Shown in pieces: positions 1-12,964 of a stretch of DNA of 64,000 nt. Positions within the stretch are counted from its first letter, which is position 1; the number at the start of each line of letters is the position of its first letter. A model generated the notes under the pieces. It saw only the letters and a program-made list of their open reading frames with translations. It was not told where the DNA came from and did not search any database. The stretch lies in NCBI RefSeq assembly GCF_018687715.1, contig NC_056755.1, forward strand, positions 14,834,001-14,898,000, given 5' to 3'. This DNA is from Carya illinoinensis (lineage: Eukaryota; Streptophyta; Magnoliopsida; Fagales; Juglandaceae). Made by a program: the position numbers and the translations under genes.

Positions 1-1009
1 CATTGTCAGTTCTCAATATTTTGATTTTCAGTTCAAATTGGGTCTCAACAAGATTAGAGAAAGCTTCAATTGTTTTTCTTATTTCTGATTTACTTTTGAG
101 AAGGTACAACCATGTACTTCTAGTGAAATCATCCACTAAAGTAAGGAAAAATTTAGAACCATCATAAGCAAGAGTCGAACATGGTCCCCATAGATCGCAA
201 TGCACTATTCCAAAGGGTTTTGAGGTTTTGTGTATGCTGTGAGAAAATGGAAGTCGATGTAACTTGGCCAATGGACAAATGCAACAAGACTTTTCATTAG
301 AGATAATATTCTGTTTTACAATTGGATCCAAAATTAAATACAAAACAGGAAATGAAAGATGACCTAGGCGACAATGCCATAGGTTAGTGACACTAACAGG
401 ACTCAATACAGATGCAGAAATTGAAGATTTGGCAAGGGAAAAATGTGATAGAGTGGTAGCTAGAGTGGAAGGAGAGACTGTAGTTCTAAGCAGGTGGTAG
501 AGACCATTCCTCACTTCACCCTTCCCAATCGTTATCCAAGATAAAAGGTTCTGAATGAAACAAAAATCAGAGAAGAAAATTAGGCAACATGTGAGTGTAG
601 CAGTTAATTTCTTGGCTGAAAGAAGATTAAATTGAAAAGAAGGGACACATAAAACATCCGTGAGAAAAATTGAGGGTGTGAGTTGGACACATCCAATGTG
701 AGTGACAGGGACTTCAATCCCATTTGGTAGTTTGACAGAATAAGAAACTTGTGCAGTGATTTTTGTGAAGGATGAGGTGCAGCAGACCATATGGTCTGTT
801 GCACCAGTGTCTATGATCCAAGGAGTGTCTCGGGTGTGCAATAATTTGTGTGTGGATGTGGATAAACAAAAAGAAATATCAGAAAGGTTAGAAGTCAAAG
901 CTGAATGAATGTTGGACTGAATTTGATTAGCTGATGGCTGAGCAGCAATGGGAGACTCCCTCGGCTGAAGTAGGGCCATTAATTGTTGATACTGGGATTT
1001 AGTTAAACC
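1..1009 (-). CDS. Copia A pol, N-terminal part: protease and start of integrase (runs off the window)
   Basis: After the stop at 1013 the same frame stays open to the window edge. It contains the aspartic protease motif WIIDTGATDHMV near 800-840, a LLSAKKL stretch, the GAG-pre-integrase motif LWHCRLGHLS with a zinc-binding CICPLAKLHR further on, and the integrase core start DLWGPCSTLAYDGSKFF up to RTDNG at the edge. The stop separating it from gag could be natural if pol is made by readthrough, or it could be decay. The continuation is represented by the copy at 21545-23987. Confidence 0.8.
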
Positions 1010-1012
1010 AAC

Positions 1013-2122
1013 TCAATCATCACTGAGATCCTCAAGGTCAAAAATAGGACTTGGAGTAGTCTGAGTGGCAAACACAGCAGCGTTTGGGGTTTTATTGTAA
1101 AATTTGTGGCCTGGTGGGTATCCATTCAACTTGTAACATTTCTCCATTGTATGTCCAGATAAATGACAGTGAGAACACATAGGGGGCTCAGCATTACCAG
1201 CTTTGAAACAATTCTCAAAAGAATGTCCAGTTATTTTACAGTGTGTGCAGTACACCCGCTCCTTCTTTTGGTTTGGTTTGGATTGAAGTGTTGGTTTAGG
1301 GTTAAAATGGGAGGGTCTTTTGACGGCAAAAGCCATGGATTCAGGAGAAGGGTTTGAAGGTGGAAGTAGTAAGTGTTGGCGTTCCTGCTGATGGATAAGG
1401 GAAAAAACTTTTGTAATGGGAGGCAATGGATCCAAGAGCATGATCTGATCCCGAACAGGGGAATAGGTGTCGTTCAATCCCATGAGGAATTGAAAAACAC
1501 AATCTCGTTGGTATCGATCAATAAATGATTTCAGGGAGTCACAAGTGCAAATAGGAAGTCGATCATAAATGGACAGTTCATTCCAAAGGGTCTTAAGTTT
1601 ACCATAATAAATACTCACAGAGTCATTCTCTTGGAGGAGTCGAGCGCGGGTCTGCTTGAGCTGGTAGATGCGAGACCCATTTTGATGAGAAAATATGTCT
1701 AGAAGATCGAGCCATATGTCTCGGGCAACATCAATGAACACCATGCTGGACTTGATGGTTGGGCTAATGGAGTTTTGTAGCCACGAAACGACCATGTCGT
1801 TGCAACGTTCCCAGATTTCAAGAAGAGGGTCTTCTAGTGTGGTGGGTCGAGGGATAGCACCGGTGATAAATCCAAATTTGTTTTTCGCACGAAGAGAACG
1901 CCGCATAGCACACTACCAAGTTGCATAGTTATCTGTGGTAAGTAAATCAGTGACTAAAACCACTGCAGGGTTGTCGCCATTGTCCAATCGAAACGGGTTG
2001 CTTGGGTCTGTTAGATTCAGGTATTTTGTCGAATGGTTGGTGGGGTTATGGGTTGAATGGACAGAATGGTTTGCGGAATGGTTTGAAGACGAATCAGCTG
2101 AGCTTTCCAGGGGATCTTCCAT
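1013..2122 (-). pseudogene. Copia A gag polyprotein, interrupted by one stop
   Basis: The reading begins MEDPLES at 2122, with a Ser/Asn/His-rich leader and the capsid start NYATW. It then meets a TAG at 1913-1915 and continues in the same frame from 1906 to 1013. The second part has the UBN2/Retrotran_gag_3-type helical capsid domain and two CCHC-like knuckles, CTHCKITGHSFENC and CSHCHLSGHTMEKC, that bind nucleic acid in virus-like particles. It ends at a stop after DLSDD. Protease sequence follows in the same frame. The single amber codon is best read as a decay mutation, because other Copia gags have a sense codon at that point. Confidence 0.85.
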
Positions 2123-2139
2123 GAGTGGGTGCTCTCAGG

Positions 2140-2151
2140 CTGCTGATACCA
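2140..2151 (-). other. Primer binding site (initiator tRNA-Met type) of Copia A
   Basis: On the minus strand, immediately after the LTR, the sequence reads TGGTATCAGCAG. The first nine bases match the TGGTATCAGAGC primer site that plant Copia elements use for initiator tRNA-Met. The last bases diverge, which fits an ageing copy. Confidence 0.75.
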
Positions 2152-2478
2152 TGTAACAGAATGAAGGAAAAGGACGAGAGTGCTCAGAGAGCATGAGGCA
2201 TGGAATTCTGGAAAGGTGCTCTGTTATTCTATTGTATACTGTGCACGATACAAGCAGATACTTATACACATATTGCCTAACAAACTAACCGACTTACATA
2301 CTAAAAAACAGAAGGCATCTTAATATGGAAATATGTACAATAATAATGAAAAGAATATTCAACATAATAAAGGAAAAGTATAGCGTAGCTGGTCATCCTT
2401 CTTCAGACTTTAGTATTTCTTCTAAACGGCATATAGCTGCTATAGGTGGATGACAACCTGCAGCTTCATTATGTAATA
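2152..2478 (-). repeat. 5' LTR of Copia A
   Basis: This 327-bp block is repeated with about 3 percent difference at 21218-21544, which has the same length. In element orientation it begins TATTACA and ends TGTTACA, so the first dinucleotide is TA rather than the usual TG. It is followed by a primer site and flanked on the outer side by CAATC. Confidence 0.9.
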
Positions 2479-2597
2479 CAATCAGAGATTTCTTTTAGGT
2501 CACATATGATTATTTTGGTTTGTTTAAAAACCAGTTGCTATTTGGAGTTTATATTTATTTTCTGTAATTAGTTTCTTACCTAGCTATCCATATGCAG

Positions 2598-5500
2598 GTT
2601 GTTTACAATGCAAATAGACTTTCTAATCTAGTAGAAGAAAAGAAAAGGTTACAAAACTGGCTTGACTACTATCAACTTAAATATTCCAGAAATCAATCTA
2701 AGAGGCCTTCTTCAAGGGTATTGCACTACTCCAAATTTGTTTTGTTCTTCCTAATTCTTATATCTTTTGGACTAGGTTTTTTTATACTTAACTAAAATAT
2801 TATATTATTTTCACTTTGGCAACGAATGTTTTCTGCGCAGACTGGTTTTCTAGGTCTATGTGGAGATAGGGTGGACTCAATTGATTTTTATACATCTAAG
2901 ATTGAAGACTTCTCAGAAGAGGTTAGTAGCATTTATTGAGCATCTTGACTTTTTTTATTTGACTTCATAGAATGCGTATCCTGTCTGTCTCCCGAGTATG
3001 TACAATTACACAAGCTAGTTAGGATAATGTCTTGTTTATACCAGTGCTTCACACGGATTTCATGAAGTTATGACTCGATAAATAATGGTGAATTGTTAGT
3101 AAATATTTACGAATAGTTGCAAAGTAGTCTAAACTTTCCAAACACACAGTTGGGATTGAGAAACTATCTCATCTCATCTTATAATTACAATTTTTTCAAA
3201 TTCTCACATAAAATATAATATACAGTTTAACTTTTTCAAATTTTAAAAAAATAATAATTTTAAAAAACAATATTTTAATAATATTTTATTCAATTTTTAA
3301 CTTTCATCTAAAATCATCTCATCTTATCTCACTATCCAAACAACCTGTATCTTAATTAAGTTTCCAGTTAATCAAGTGATTTAATATCTTACATATAAAT
3401 TTTTTGTATTTGATAATTAATTTTTTATAAGTGTTATATTTAGAAAAATTATACTCATCATCTTTATACCACACATCACATATAATTTTTTATTTTTTTA
3501 TTTTTTCTCTTACCAAATATATATGGTATATGAATGATAAGTAGACAAACTTATTCATACATCTCACATTTGGTAAGAGAAAAAGAAAATATAATGTGTG
3601 ATATATGAGGATGATACATAGCAAAGTTCTTATATATGATGAAAAGTTGCATATGCAAAATGTTGTATTTTCTAGATTTTTTTGTATAAACTATTAGAAA
3701 ATTATGTACGAGTTCAAGTTTTTGCTCGCCCAATCTAGTCTATTTATTGGATAATGTACGATAAATTACATCTAAAACTTTGAAGATTATTATATGTTAG
3801 TTGGAATTAATGTTGAACATCTTATTCCCATACGCATATTCAGAATAATTAGTTAAGTCAATTAATATACAACCACAATTAGTTACTCGACCTTTGCTTT
3901 TGAAAACAAAACTACATGTCTACTTGGGGAAATGCAATTTTGCATAGCATTAGTTTGAAAAAGATCATCTGCCAATAATAATATTTCTCATTGCAACTTT
4001 GATTGGGTCAAATACAAAATATTTTTCATTTTTGTACATTTGGTTGTGTTGTGTGTATGTTCTGACTGCACTCCTAACGCACTAAGATTAGTCCTCAACA
4101 TAGACTTAGGTTTGTTTGGACACTTAAAATATCTCAAAATATCTGTGAATGGTAGAGATAGTTTGAGATAGATATTTTATTGGGTTTTGGAAAATGAGAG
4201 GAAAAAAGTTGAATAAAAATATTATAAAGTTCAAAAATTATTTGAATATTATTTTTTAATATTATTTTTGTTTTGAAATTTGAAAAAGATGAATTATTAT
4301 TTGTGTTTCGTTTAGTAATTTGGGAAAGTTGTATGATTAAATGAAAAAGTTGAATATTTGAAATTGAAAACACATATCTGAAATGGTAGTTTTGTGTTTG
4401 AGCGATGTTAAGGAATGACATATATGAGAATATCTGAGAATATCTAAGAATACATGAGAATACTTGTGTTTCCAAACAAAGTCTAATGGGAGAATACTTT
4501 AGAATTTATGTTAGTTTTGATTCTTAGCCATTAGATACATTGAGCCTAAAACTGGAGATACTTTTAAGGCATGCTTTGAAAATTGTCATTTAGATGAAAC
4601 AATCTTCCCACCATTAGGAGAGAAAAGTTGCCAGAAACACGAAAAGAAATAACATTGAATACTTTGACGCTATCCTATCTTGATACGCGTACTAATTCAA
4701 TGTGATCAAAATGTTCAAATAATCATTCATTTGCAATCTATTTCAAATCAATTTACATAAGCCTTTAGTGACAATAAGAAAATATTGAGTCTTACATTCT
4801 GGTTGCTAATACTCCAACAAAGATCAATATTATTGTAAGACAATCAAATAATACAATAGCTAATGAGTCTAAAACACATCTAAAGCATGAAAAACATATT
4901 GGTGCAAAGGAATTATCACATTATAAAAGAAAGTAGTGCTCCAGAAGAGTCATACCCACAAAATAGACAACAAAGAACAATGTATCCATCTAAGTTCGCT
5001 ATATAAAATTCTCTCATTATAGAATCTCTTAAAGCAGAATCTCCTGATCATGTACTTAAAATAACGAGTCTCGATACATTATGTAAGCATGAGAGAATTA
5101 ATTGATAGAAAAATTGTTTTTATTGACAATATATTTTTATTTAAAATTGCTCTTGATATCATTAGAAGTGATGATAAAATTGATAAAAAAAAAAAAAAAA
5201 AAAACCATTGAAGAAATTCGATCAAAAAATAATTGGCCAAAGCATTATAGAATCTACAAATGACTCAGAAATGCTATAAAATGTTCTAGAATCTCCTGAA
5301 GCAGAATCTCCTGATGAGGAATAGGTATCTAAAAATAACAAGTCTCAATACATTATGTAAGCATGGGATGATTAATCGATAGAAACAAATTTTTTTTTGA
5401 CGATATATTTTTATTTAAAGTTGCTCACCAAAAGTGATGATAAAATTGATTTAAAAAAAAAAATACCATCAAAGAAATTCGATCTAGAAATGATAGGTCA

Positions 5501-8500
5501 AAATGGAAAGAAAAAATTCAAGTAGAATCAATGTCACTAGCACAACATAAAGTATTTGGACCTATATTCTAAACATCTAAGAGTATGATGCATATAAATA
5601 GGTATTAGTATCTAAAAATAAAAATGGGATTGTGATATATAAAGTACGACGTATTGAACAAGATTTTTTGTAGAAACCTTGTTTTAATTATGGAGAAATA
5701 TATTCCCTTCTAATAGATGCAACTATAAAGTTACAAAGATTTTATATGGGTTATAGCACTGCCATTGGCTTAGCCAAAATGCCACTTGAGTAGTCTACCA
5801 AGTAGTTGTGATTTTATTTTATTATAAAAAAAAAAGTCAGATGTTTTTCCCTAGTGAATATCTTAAAAATAATGATTTAAAAAAAATTTAATTTGTCCAT
5901 ATGTTTTTATCAAAAAGTTGAATTTTGGAATTATTATTGTTGTGGTACACGTTAATAATTCAAAAGTTGTTGCTGAAGTATTCATTAGTGATTTAATTAT
6001 TGGGACTCCATAAATTCTTGGTTGTGAAGTATCATATCTTAGTATAATTAGTGATTTAATTTATCTTGCAAATTGCACACAAACTGATCTTGCATTTTTG
6101 GTCAACTTATTAGCAATACACAATTCTTCACCAATTCAAAGGCAATGGAACAATTGACGTAAGAATGTTTTATCCGAAAGGATTGAATCTGCAATTACTT
6201 GGTTATGTCGAGTTAGGTTACCTTTTCCATCTGCATGAAGGAATATCACAAATAAGATACCTATTAGTTGTTGCTTCTTCATAGAGATTTGTCAAACAAA
6301 CATTAGTTACTACTTATTACAACCACTCAGAGATTACTACAATTCCTGAAGAAAACAAGGAATGATTAACATTAGTAATTTAACGTATTCAAGAAAAGTA
6401 TAGTTTATCCACAATCAAAGATAGCCCGAAAATACTATATGAGTAATGTTGCTTGCATCATGCAAATCAATAGAGGCTATCAAAGGTGATAGAACCATTA
6501 GTTTCAAAAGAGCGATGATATTAATGTCAAGCAAATATGATCAAGTAATAATTTGATAGATTTATTCACTAAAACATTACCAACTGTAACTTTTTAAGAA
6601 GTTAATACATAACATTAGAATGTGTCAACTTAAGGAGTTTTTCATTATAAACATTAGAAGCTCTACTTGCTTTTGAGTGCATGAAAATGATCACAAGGAT
6701 TGTAGTATTTTTCCTTTCCTAAAGGTTTTTTTACTAGCTTTTTATTTGTTAGGTTTTAATGAGACAATTCTAAAGCATTTCAATATACACAAGAATTTAT
6801 ACTATTTTTCCTTTGCCATTGGTGTTTTCCATTAGATTTTTCCTTAACATTTTAACAAGGCATATTCACTGTATATGATCATCTACGAGAGTGTTGTAAA
6901 TGCAGTACGTGAACTTGGTAGATGACTATTTAGATTCCACCCCTTAGAATTTTAGCCATTTTATGTATTAACTCTTGGAATTCCTAAATTTATCAATGTA
7001 ACTCATTAATTATGTATCACCAATTTCATATTCTTTACCCTCCGGTGCCTATAAAAGGATGTCTTGATAATCATTTGTAATATATAATAAATTCAAAGTG
7101 AATGATATTGAGCTCCTAAAGAGCTAATTTTATGTATTGCAATATTTGAATTCTCTTGCTATTTTGCTTTAATTTTACAACACAAACTTACTTTTGAGAC
7201 ATTTTTTTATAGCCTTTTTTTGAATTTGTTTGTTATTATACATTAATTTTAAAAAAGTAATATTACGTACAGTTATGGAGTGAACAGGTATTATACAATT
7301 ATTTTGAATAAACATAAAATTTACTATTAAAATATTAATTTTTTATATAAATTTTATATTTATTTACTTTTGTTAAAATGATCGCGTCACTTGCAGATTT
7401 AGGATTGCAAAAATCCTTTCTCATTTTAAAAATTTGTACTTTACTTTAATCAAGCGCCTTCCGACATGTGCTTTGCGCGTATGTTCTATAGACGGTGTTT
7501 GCGCTTAAGCGCGCCTAGCGCTTTTAACAACACTGAGTCCAACAGTCAAACCAGTTTTGTAGTGGGCCAGTCCAGTTTATTTATAAGAAAAGCTTATGTC
7601 AGTCGATTCTACACGGCAGTAGAACTGTCTTCTATTATCCTGTGATGAGTTGAATGTTTAATATGATTTTAATCCTTAAAAACCATACTCGAGGATAGTT
7701 TCTCTGTTCAAAGGTGTTCCCTTTGCACTCAATGACATGATTGCAAATGATCCTGTGTATTGATTTGAAAGTGTATGCTTAATACTATTTCTATTTTTTT
7801 TAATTAATAACTGTCAGATAGCCACAGAGAGGGATAAGATTATCAACAATCCTAAATCAATCATGCCAGCAGCATTTGTCTCTTTTAAAACTCGATGGGC
7901 TGCAGCTGTTTGTGCACAAACTCAACAGTCCAGGAATCCAACTACATGGTTAACTGAGTGGGCTCCGGAGCCACGCGATGTATATTGGGCCAACTTGGCA
8001 ATTCCATATGTTTCACTCTCAATTAGGAGGCTTATTGTTGCTGTTGCATTCTTCTTCCTTACCTTCTTTTTCATGATCCCTATTGCATTCGTACAGTCGC
8101 TTGCAAACATTGAGGGTATTGAGAAAGCACTCCCTTTCCTAAAGCCCATAATTGAAATGTGAGTGTCTTCCATTTTTTCCTTTTTCTTTTTTGCGTTATT
8201 GGTTTACTCTTAGGAAATTGAAATATATAGAAGGTGGAAGGTGATTTTAGGATCGGTACTTCATATATTTCCTCTTCTTCAATGGTATCGTGTCTCTTAC
8301 ATTTAGCATACATGGAAAAAAATAAGAGAAGAATTTGCAGGAGAAAATAAAAGAGTATGAACGGTGAGATTAGCAGAAATTCTGTTGACATATAAGTGAG
8401 AAGTCATGTTTCACAGTTACATAGATGCTGTACTTCGTTTATATATGTGTTTTGGCTTGGCTTATGGTTGAAAAAGCAAATGTCGTGTGTAGGATGTTCT

Positions 8501-11500
8501 TCTTATTGGAAATTGTAAGTTTTTAGTCTGTGTTAGATTAAGACTGAAGCCAGTATTTAGAAAGCTTTGATGCTTCCAAAGTTTTCACATTCTCAAAAGT
8601 TCGTTGTTCTTGCTCAATAACACGCGTATGGCATAATCAACAAATTTCTAGACATTCAGGTTACTTCATCCAGACTATTCCTTGAAAATCTCTCAATTAA
8701 TAAGTTGTAGCTCTGAAAACTGGATGCCATTATATTATAGAACTCTATACACTGACATCCTTTTTATTTTCTTGCAGAAAAGTCATAAAGTCATTTATCC
8801 AAGGTTTCCTTCCAGGAATTGCTTTGAAGATTTTCCTCATTTTTCTGCCAACAATATTGATGCTAATGTCAAAATTTGAAGGATTTATTAGCATATCCTC
8901 TCTAGAGAGGAGATCTGCAACTAGATACTATATTTTCCAATTTATTAATGTCTTTCTTGGGAGCATAATTACTGGAACTGCATTTCAACAACTAGATAAT
9001 TTCATCCACCAGTCAGCAAATGAGTATGTCCCTATTTATTTACTGTATATTCTCAATCAGTATTTGTTTTGATCTGATTACCGTTACTAACAATCTCTCT
9101 TATTGCACTTGACAACTGTTGCTTATAACTAAGCCATCTTAATTAATGGATTTTCATCCTTCCAGCTGGAAGTAGCATTACAGTTGCAATGCTCAGATGA
9201 ATTAACATAATACATTTGTGTTCATTGTAGATCATTTGGAGTCTGTTATTTCCATTTTATGTTTCCATTGTATATAATTTTCACACAACATCTTGACTAT
9301 TGACTGGTAGCAATTTTGCCCCACCTCCTCATCCATCTTCATTTTCACGCCCAACTGTAATGCTACTGCCTTTCATGTTTGTGTTTATTTCCTTTACTTC
9401 CAGCACCACTAGGTTTATAGTAATTGTAGCACCATTAGTTCTGCCAATGGCCTCTGGGCCAATTGACATCTACCCTGAGGACCATGGGACTGTAAGCTGG
9501 AGGGTTTGAATACCCCTCCCCACCCCCACCACCACCACCCCCTCCCCACCCTTCTACCGGGTCTCTAATGCCCTCTAAATTGGCTCAAAGAAAAAAAGTA
9601 TCATTAGTTATATTAGTGTCAGTTTGCTTTCTTGTTCAATGGCTTGTGCCATGCATATAGAGTGGTAGAGATGACCATCATGTATTTTTGTAGAATAATT
9701 TCTCCTCCAGCATTTTCCAGCAAGGGTTTCCTCAGTTTTCCTTTTTAAAGTTATCTGGTTAATCTACAACAAACTACAAAATTCTTCAATCGACTGCCAT
9801 AGGATGATCTATAGCACATATGTTGGGTCTTGTATATATGAACTTTATGTAATGTTCATTGCTGCTTTCTTATTTGAGAGTTTATAATAAGACAGTTGTT
9901 GGTTAATTGCAGAATCCCAAGGACAGTTGGTGTTTCCATTCCAATGAAGGCAACTTTCTTCATAACCTATATAATGGTTGATGGGTGGGCTGGTATTGCT
10001 GGAGAAATTCTAAGGTTGAAACCGTTAATAATTTATCACTTGAAAAACTTTTTCTTGGTGAAGACTGAAAAGGATAGGGAAGAGGCGATGGATCCTGGAA
10101 CCCTTGGTTTCAACACAGGAGAACCTCAAATACAACTGTATTTCTTGCTTGGACTTGTTTATGCGGTGGTGACTCCTGTTTTGCTTCCTTTTATCATAGT
10201 ATTCTTTGGCCTGGCATATGTTGTGTATCGTCATCAGGTAAAAGAATTGTCTTTGTGTAACAGTAGAGTAATGTGCTTTTTTCAGTTTAAGAAGCTCTAA
10301 TATGTTAGAAATGTAAGGGCAGCAATAACATATTTGTGATCTGATGAGCAAGGAAGAATCATTTTAAGCAAGTTGATCTACATATGATGCTTCACTAAAG
10401 ATTCAATTTGAAGCATTTTTAGTACTTAAGGGAAATTGGTATCTCTCTTGTATACAAGCTGTGTACATGGGATTTACCCATATCATTATTCATCAATAGA
10501 GTTCTTCATTACTTATTAAAAAAAGTAATTAAGGGAAATTTGTAGCCTCACTTCATACAAAGGCTCGATGAAGAGGAATTGTTCATCTTCTTTGTCAACT
10601 TGGGATCTCTTATGAGATCTATTTGAAATTAATTAAGTGTAATTCTGCTAAAAGATGTACTTATACATCATTTATTTGATGGTCGAGTATTATATCTTTT
10701 TCATGAATTGAAAATATCATGCACTAGTAGTAGATTATCACCAATGAGGTCCATGCACTGCTTTTCAGTTTGGATCTTGGTGTTAAGAGTTAAGACATGC
10801 TTTCCGTAGAAGGGGTATAGTCTAATGTCTTTTGAAGATATCTAATTCATGTTGAGTGGTCTTTCTTTGGCATGGTGTTCAAATAGATCCCCTGCTCAGT
10901 TTGTTTTCCATCTTGGGATGATTTTATGTGTGTAAAGAATTGATAATTGAATTTTGTGAGCGTTGGTTTTTAAGAAAAGTTTTCTCTTGGATGCTGGATT
11001 CATCCTCCAGAGTAGAAAAACACTTTTTCTCAATATTATTGGTTCTGGTCTCATGTACTCTGTTATTAAATGAGAAATTATATACATCAGAAATTGTTGC
11101 AAATATTAGCTTTTTGTGATTCAAATTTACTTGCTCTTTTTATATTTGAAGGGGATTGTGATATCATCATACATTTGAATATACTGGTAGTTTACAAAAA
11201 ATATGATCCTATCTGAATAATAAAGATGGTATTATGGATTTTCTTGGCATATAGTATTTTCTGCACTGACAAGTGTATGCTTTTATTTAAGAAAAGTTCA
11301 TCAGTATTTTGACAGGTTCGATTGGTGAATGTTGATCTGATAAAACTCTTTAATGATATCTGCAGATTATAAATGTATACAATCAGGAGTACGAGAGCGG
11401 TGCAGCATTCTGGCCTGATGTCCATGGACGCATAATAGTTGCTCTAATTGTGTCACAGCTGCTACTGATGGGATTATTAAGTACAAAGCAAGCTGCTCAG

Positions 11501-11954
11501 TCAACTCCCTTGCTCATTGCACTCCCAGTGTTGACAGTATGGTTTCATCGATTCTGCAAAGGCCGTTATGAACCTGCTTTTGTTAGATATCCATTGCAGG
11601 TTTGTAGATGTTCTTTTTCTTTTTATTGGTTGCAGTACTGTTTTCTGAGTAACTTCAAGTTTCCTGTTTTTCGGTGTGTTTTTTTTTCAGGAAGCAATGA
11701 TGAAAGATACATTGGAACGTACAAGGGAGCCAAACCTGAACTTAAAAGGCTTCTTTCAAAATGCATACATGCACCCAGTTTTCAAGGGAGGAGATGATAG
11801 CGATAGTGATACAGCATCAGGAGACGGGGATCAAGAGCCTGAACTCGTCCCAACAAAGCGCAACTCTCAAAGGAATACACCATTGCCCACCAAACATAGT
11901 GGTTCGGTATCGTCACTGCCTGAAGCTGTTCAGGAGCATGCACAGCTCTTATAG
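2598..11954 (+). CDS. OSCA1/CSC1-type hyperosmolality-gated calcium-permeable channel, exons 5 to 11 (3' part)
   Basis: Seven exons with canonical GT..AG borders keep one open frame: 2598-2717, 2841-2921, 7818-8158, 8778-9023, 9913-10237, 11366-11599 and 11691-11954 (stop TAG), together 536 residues. The product starts VVYNANRLSNLV, the end of the cytosolic PHM7_cyt domain. It runs through the RSN1_7TM/DUF221 pore region, with signatures such as FVSFKTRWAAAVCAQTQQSR, FLTFFFMIPIAFVQSLA, MKATFFITYIMVDGWAG, GEPQIQLYFLLGLVYA and FHRFCKGRYEPAFVRYPLQ. It ends in an acidic, serine-rich tail. The family forms dimeric mechanosensitive cation channels in the plasma membrane that raise cytosolic calcium on osmotic stress; full proteins are about 770 residues. 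The first four exons are absent upstream in the window and should lie left of base 1; a copy lies at 18129-20431. All junctions are intact, so this half looks functional. Which OSCA1 paralogue it is cannot be decided here. Confidence 0.93.
3137..3345. mobile_element. Short AT-rich MITE-like element
   Basis: Very AT-rich sequence carries ATCTCATCTCATCTTAT near its left end and ATCTCATCTTATCTCACTA near its right end, beside TCCAAACA-type ends. Related stretches appear at 48888-49245, 52238-52395 and 52624-52850. No coding capacity. Exact ends and target duplication were not resolved. Confidence 0.5.
4111..4480. mobile_element. 370-bp MITE with terminal inverted repeats
   Basis: The left end reads TTTGTTTGGACAC and the right end GTGTTTCCAAACAAA, which are inverted copies apart from one or two positions. 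The interior is AT-rich, with repeats of GAATATCT/ATACATGAGAATA near the right end. There is no ORF beyond chance. It lies inside the large OSCA intron. Confidence 0.65.
5600..6660 (+). pseudogene. Heavily decayed Copia pol remnant in an OSCA intron
   Basis: Short in-frame islands recall Copia RT and RNase H. Near 6450-6610 the reading NVACIMQINRG, then NVKQI and NLIDLFTKTLPTVTF resembles the RNase H C-terminus, which usually ends in an LADLFTKALP-type motif. Stops and frameshifts are too many for any product. It is followed by LTR-like sequence. It is clearly older than the other Copia copies in the window. Confidence 0.6.
6700..7180 (+). repeat. Probable 3' LTR of the decayed intronic Copia
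   Basis: The sequence after the RNase H remnant has the TTTTTCCTT..AAGGTTTTT and GGTTTTAATGAGAC style of a plant Copia LTR, a TATAAAAGG box at about 7051-7059 and a transcript-end-like stretch. I did not find a second copy, so the ends are approximate. Confidence 0.45.
9512..9552 (-). other. C-rich tract with G-quadruplex potential in an OSCA intron
   Basis: Runs of four to five C separated by A or ACC on the + strand give at least four G-runs on the minus strand. Such a tract can fold as a G-quadruplex in DNA. In the transcript it is a C-rich polypyrimidine block, far from both splice sites. No function is implied. Confidence 0.45.
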
Positions 11955-12335
11955 TGTGAATGTTTTGTTGAGGTTAATAGTAAACAATTTTAGTTGATTC
12001 TAGCAAAGAAAACAAATAATGAAAAAGGGAAACGGATCTCTTACTTAAGAATTGGGTTATTTTCTTTCTGGACAAACATTGCTTCTTAAAAACCTTACCA
12101 AAATTTTCAGAGATAGGTGTTGGCATTATGTCATTATTTATTGGTATTGCTGATTGGTAGATGGACGAGAGGTGATGATTTGTGGCGGACTTTGTCATGT
12201 ACCTCGAACTCATCCATAGCAATTCAATTGACGCTGTTCGTTTCACTCTCTTGGAGTAGAAGCCGGCTTTGGTGTGGTAAAGAGGACGTACGGAGTAGAG
12301 ATGGTTGGATATCTCTGTATACACTTCCCTTATAA
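11955..12335 (+). other. 3' flank and probable 3' UTR of the OSCA gene
   Basis: After the TAG stop there is about 380 bp of ordinary sequence without a recognisable gene before the Harbinger element at 12336. AATAATG-type signals occur near 12012 and could serve polyadenylation, but none is strong enough to call. Confidence 0.4.
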
Positions 12336-12964
12336 GAGCATCCCCAATCGGGTCTGCATATTGTCATTTTCCTTATAATTTTGGGATGAAATTAGGGTTT
12401 TGCAAAAATAAACCCCCCATCCCGATCCCCATTTTGCGGCTTGAGTATCCGGCCTGTATAGTAAATCTCCATCTTTGTTAATTCACTATACATCCGCATC
12501 GTGTATTTGGCTCTTGTTTCGATGCCCTCCGTCCCGCGTGTTCTTCTCTCTCGCTAGGTAACTCGTTTGCTTCCTCCCACATTTTCAGATCGATTGCCAA
12601 TACGATTTCGGTAAGTGATGATGGATAATTTTTTATCTTCTCTGGTTGTTTGGCTTCCCCGATTTGAGTTTCTATTTTCCTCTTCCCCCCTCTCTCTCCT
12701 TCTCTGTTTCTCTCTTCCCGGTTTTCTTCCTCCCGACGCCATGATCTCTCTGTGAGACCTCCAAATTCGGGAAGGTATGTGGGACAATTTTTGTTTGCCA
12801 TGAGTTGATGATGAAATAATCTAGGTAATTGAAGCACGACTTGTTTTTATTGATGACATTTACCGTAATGCCGGGGTTTTTATTTCTTGCATCTCTTCTC
12901 ATTCGTATGATGATGGTGTTGGGGGCAAACCATTTGATGATTTGCGTCAATGATTTTGTCCATT

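Larger units (their letters stand above)
1..2478 (-). mobile_element. Ty1/Copia LTR retrotransposon A, 5' part (LTR, gag, protease, start of integrase)
   Basis: Reading on the minus strand, the order is 5' LTR (2152-2478), tRNA primer site (2140-2151), gag (2122 down to 1013), protease near 800-840, and the start of integrase running off the window at base 1. Protease before integrase is the Pol order shared by LTR elements; the integrase-before-RT order seen in the copy at 21218-24119 makes this Copia. The element lies in the intron upstream of OSCA exon 5. The 5 bases CAATC just outside the LTR at 2479-2483 recur outside the 3' LTR at 21213-21217, as expected of a target duplication of one insertion. 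The 3' part of this exact copy is presumably upstream of the window; a near-identical 3' part is at 21218-24119. Confidence 0.9.
2922..7817 (+). other. Large OSCA intron filled with MITEs and a decayed Copia
   Basis: This 4.9-kb intron separates the exon ending DFSEE from the one starting IATERDK. It holds a short AT-rich MITE-like element (about 3137-3345), a 370-bp inverted-repeat element (4111-4480) and a heavily decayed Copia with its LTR (about 5600-7180). Its size comes from these insertions; other introns of the gene here are 0.1-1.1 kb. Confidence 0.8.
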
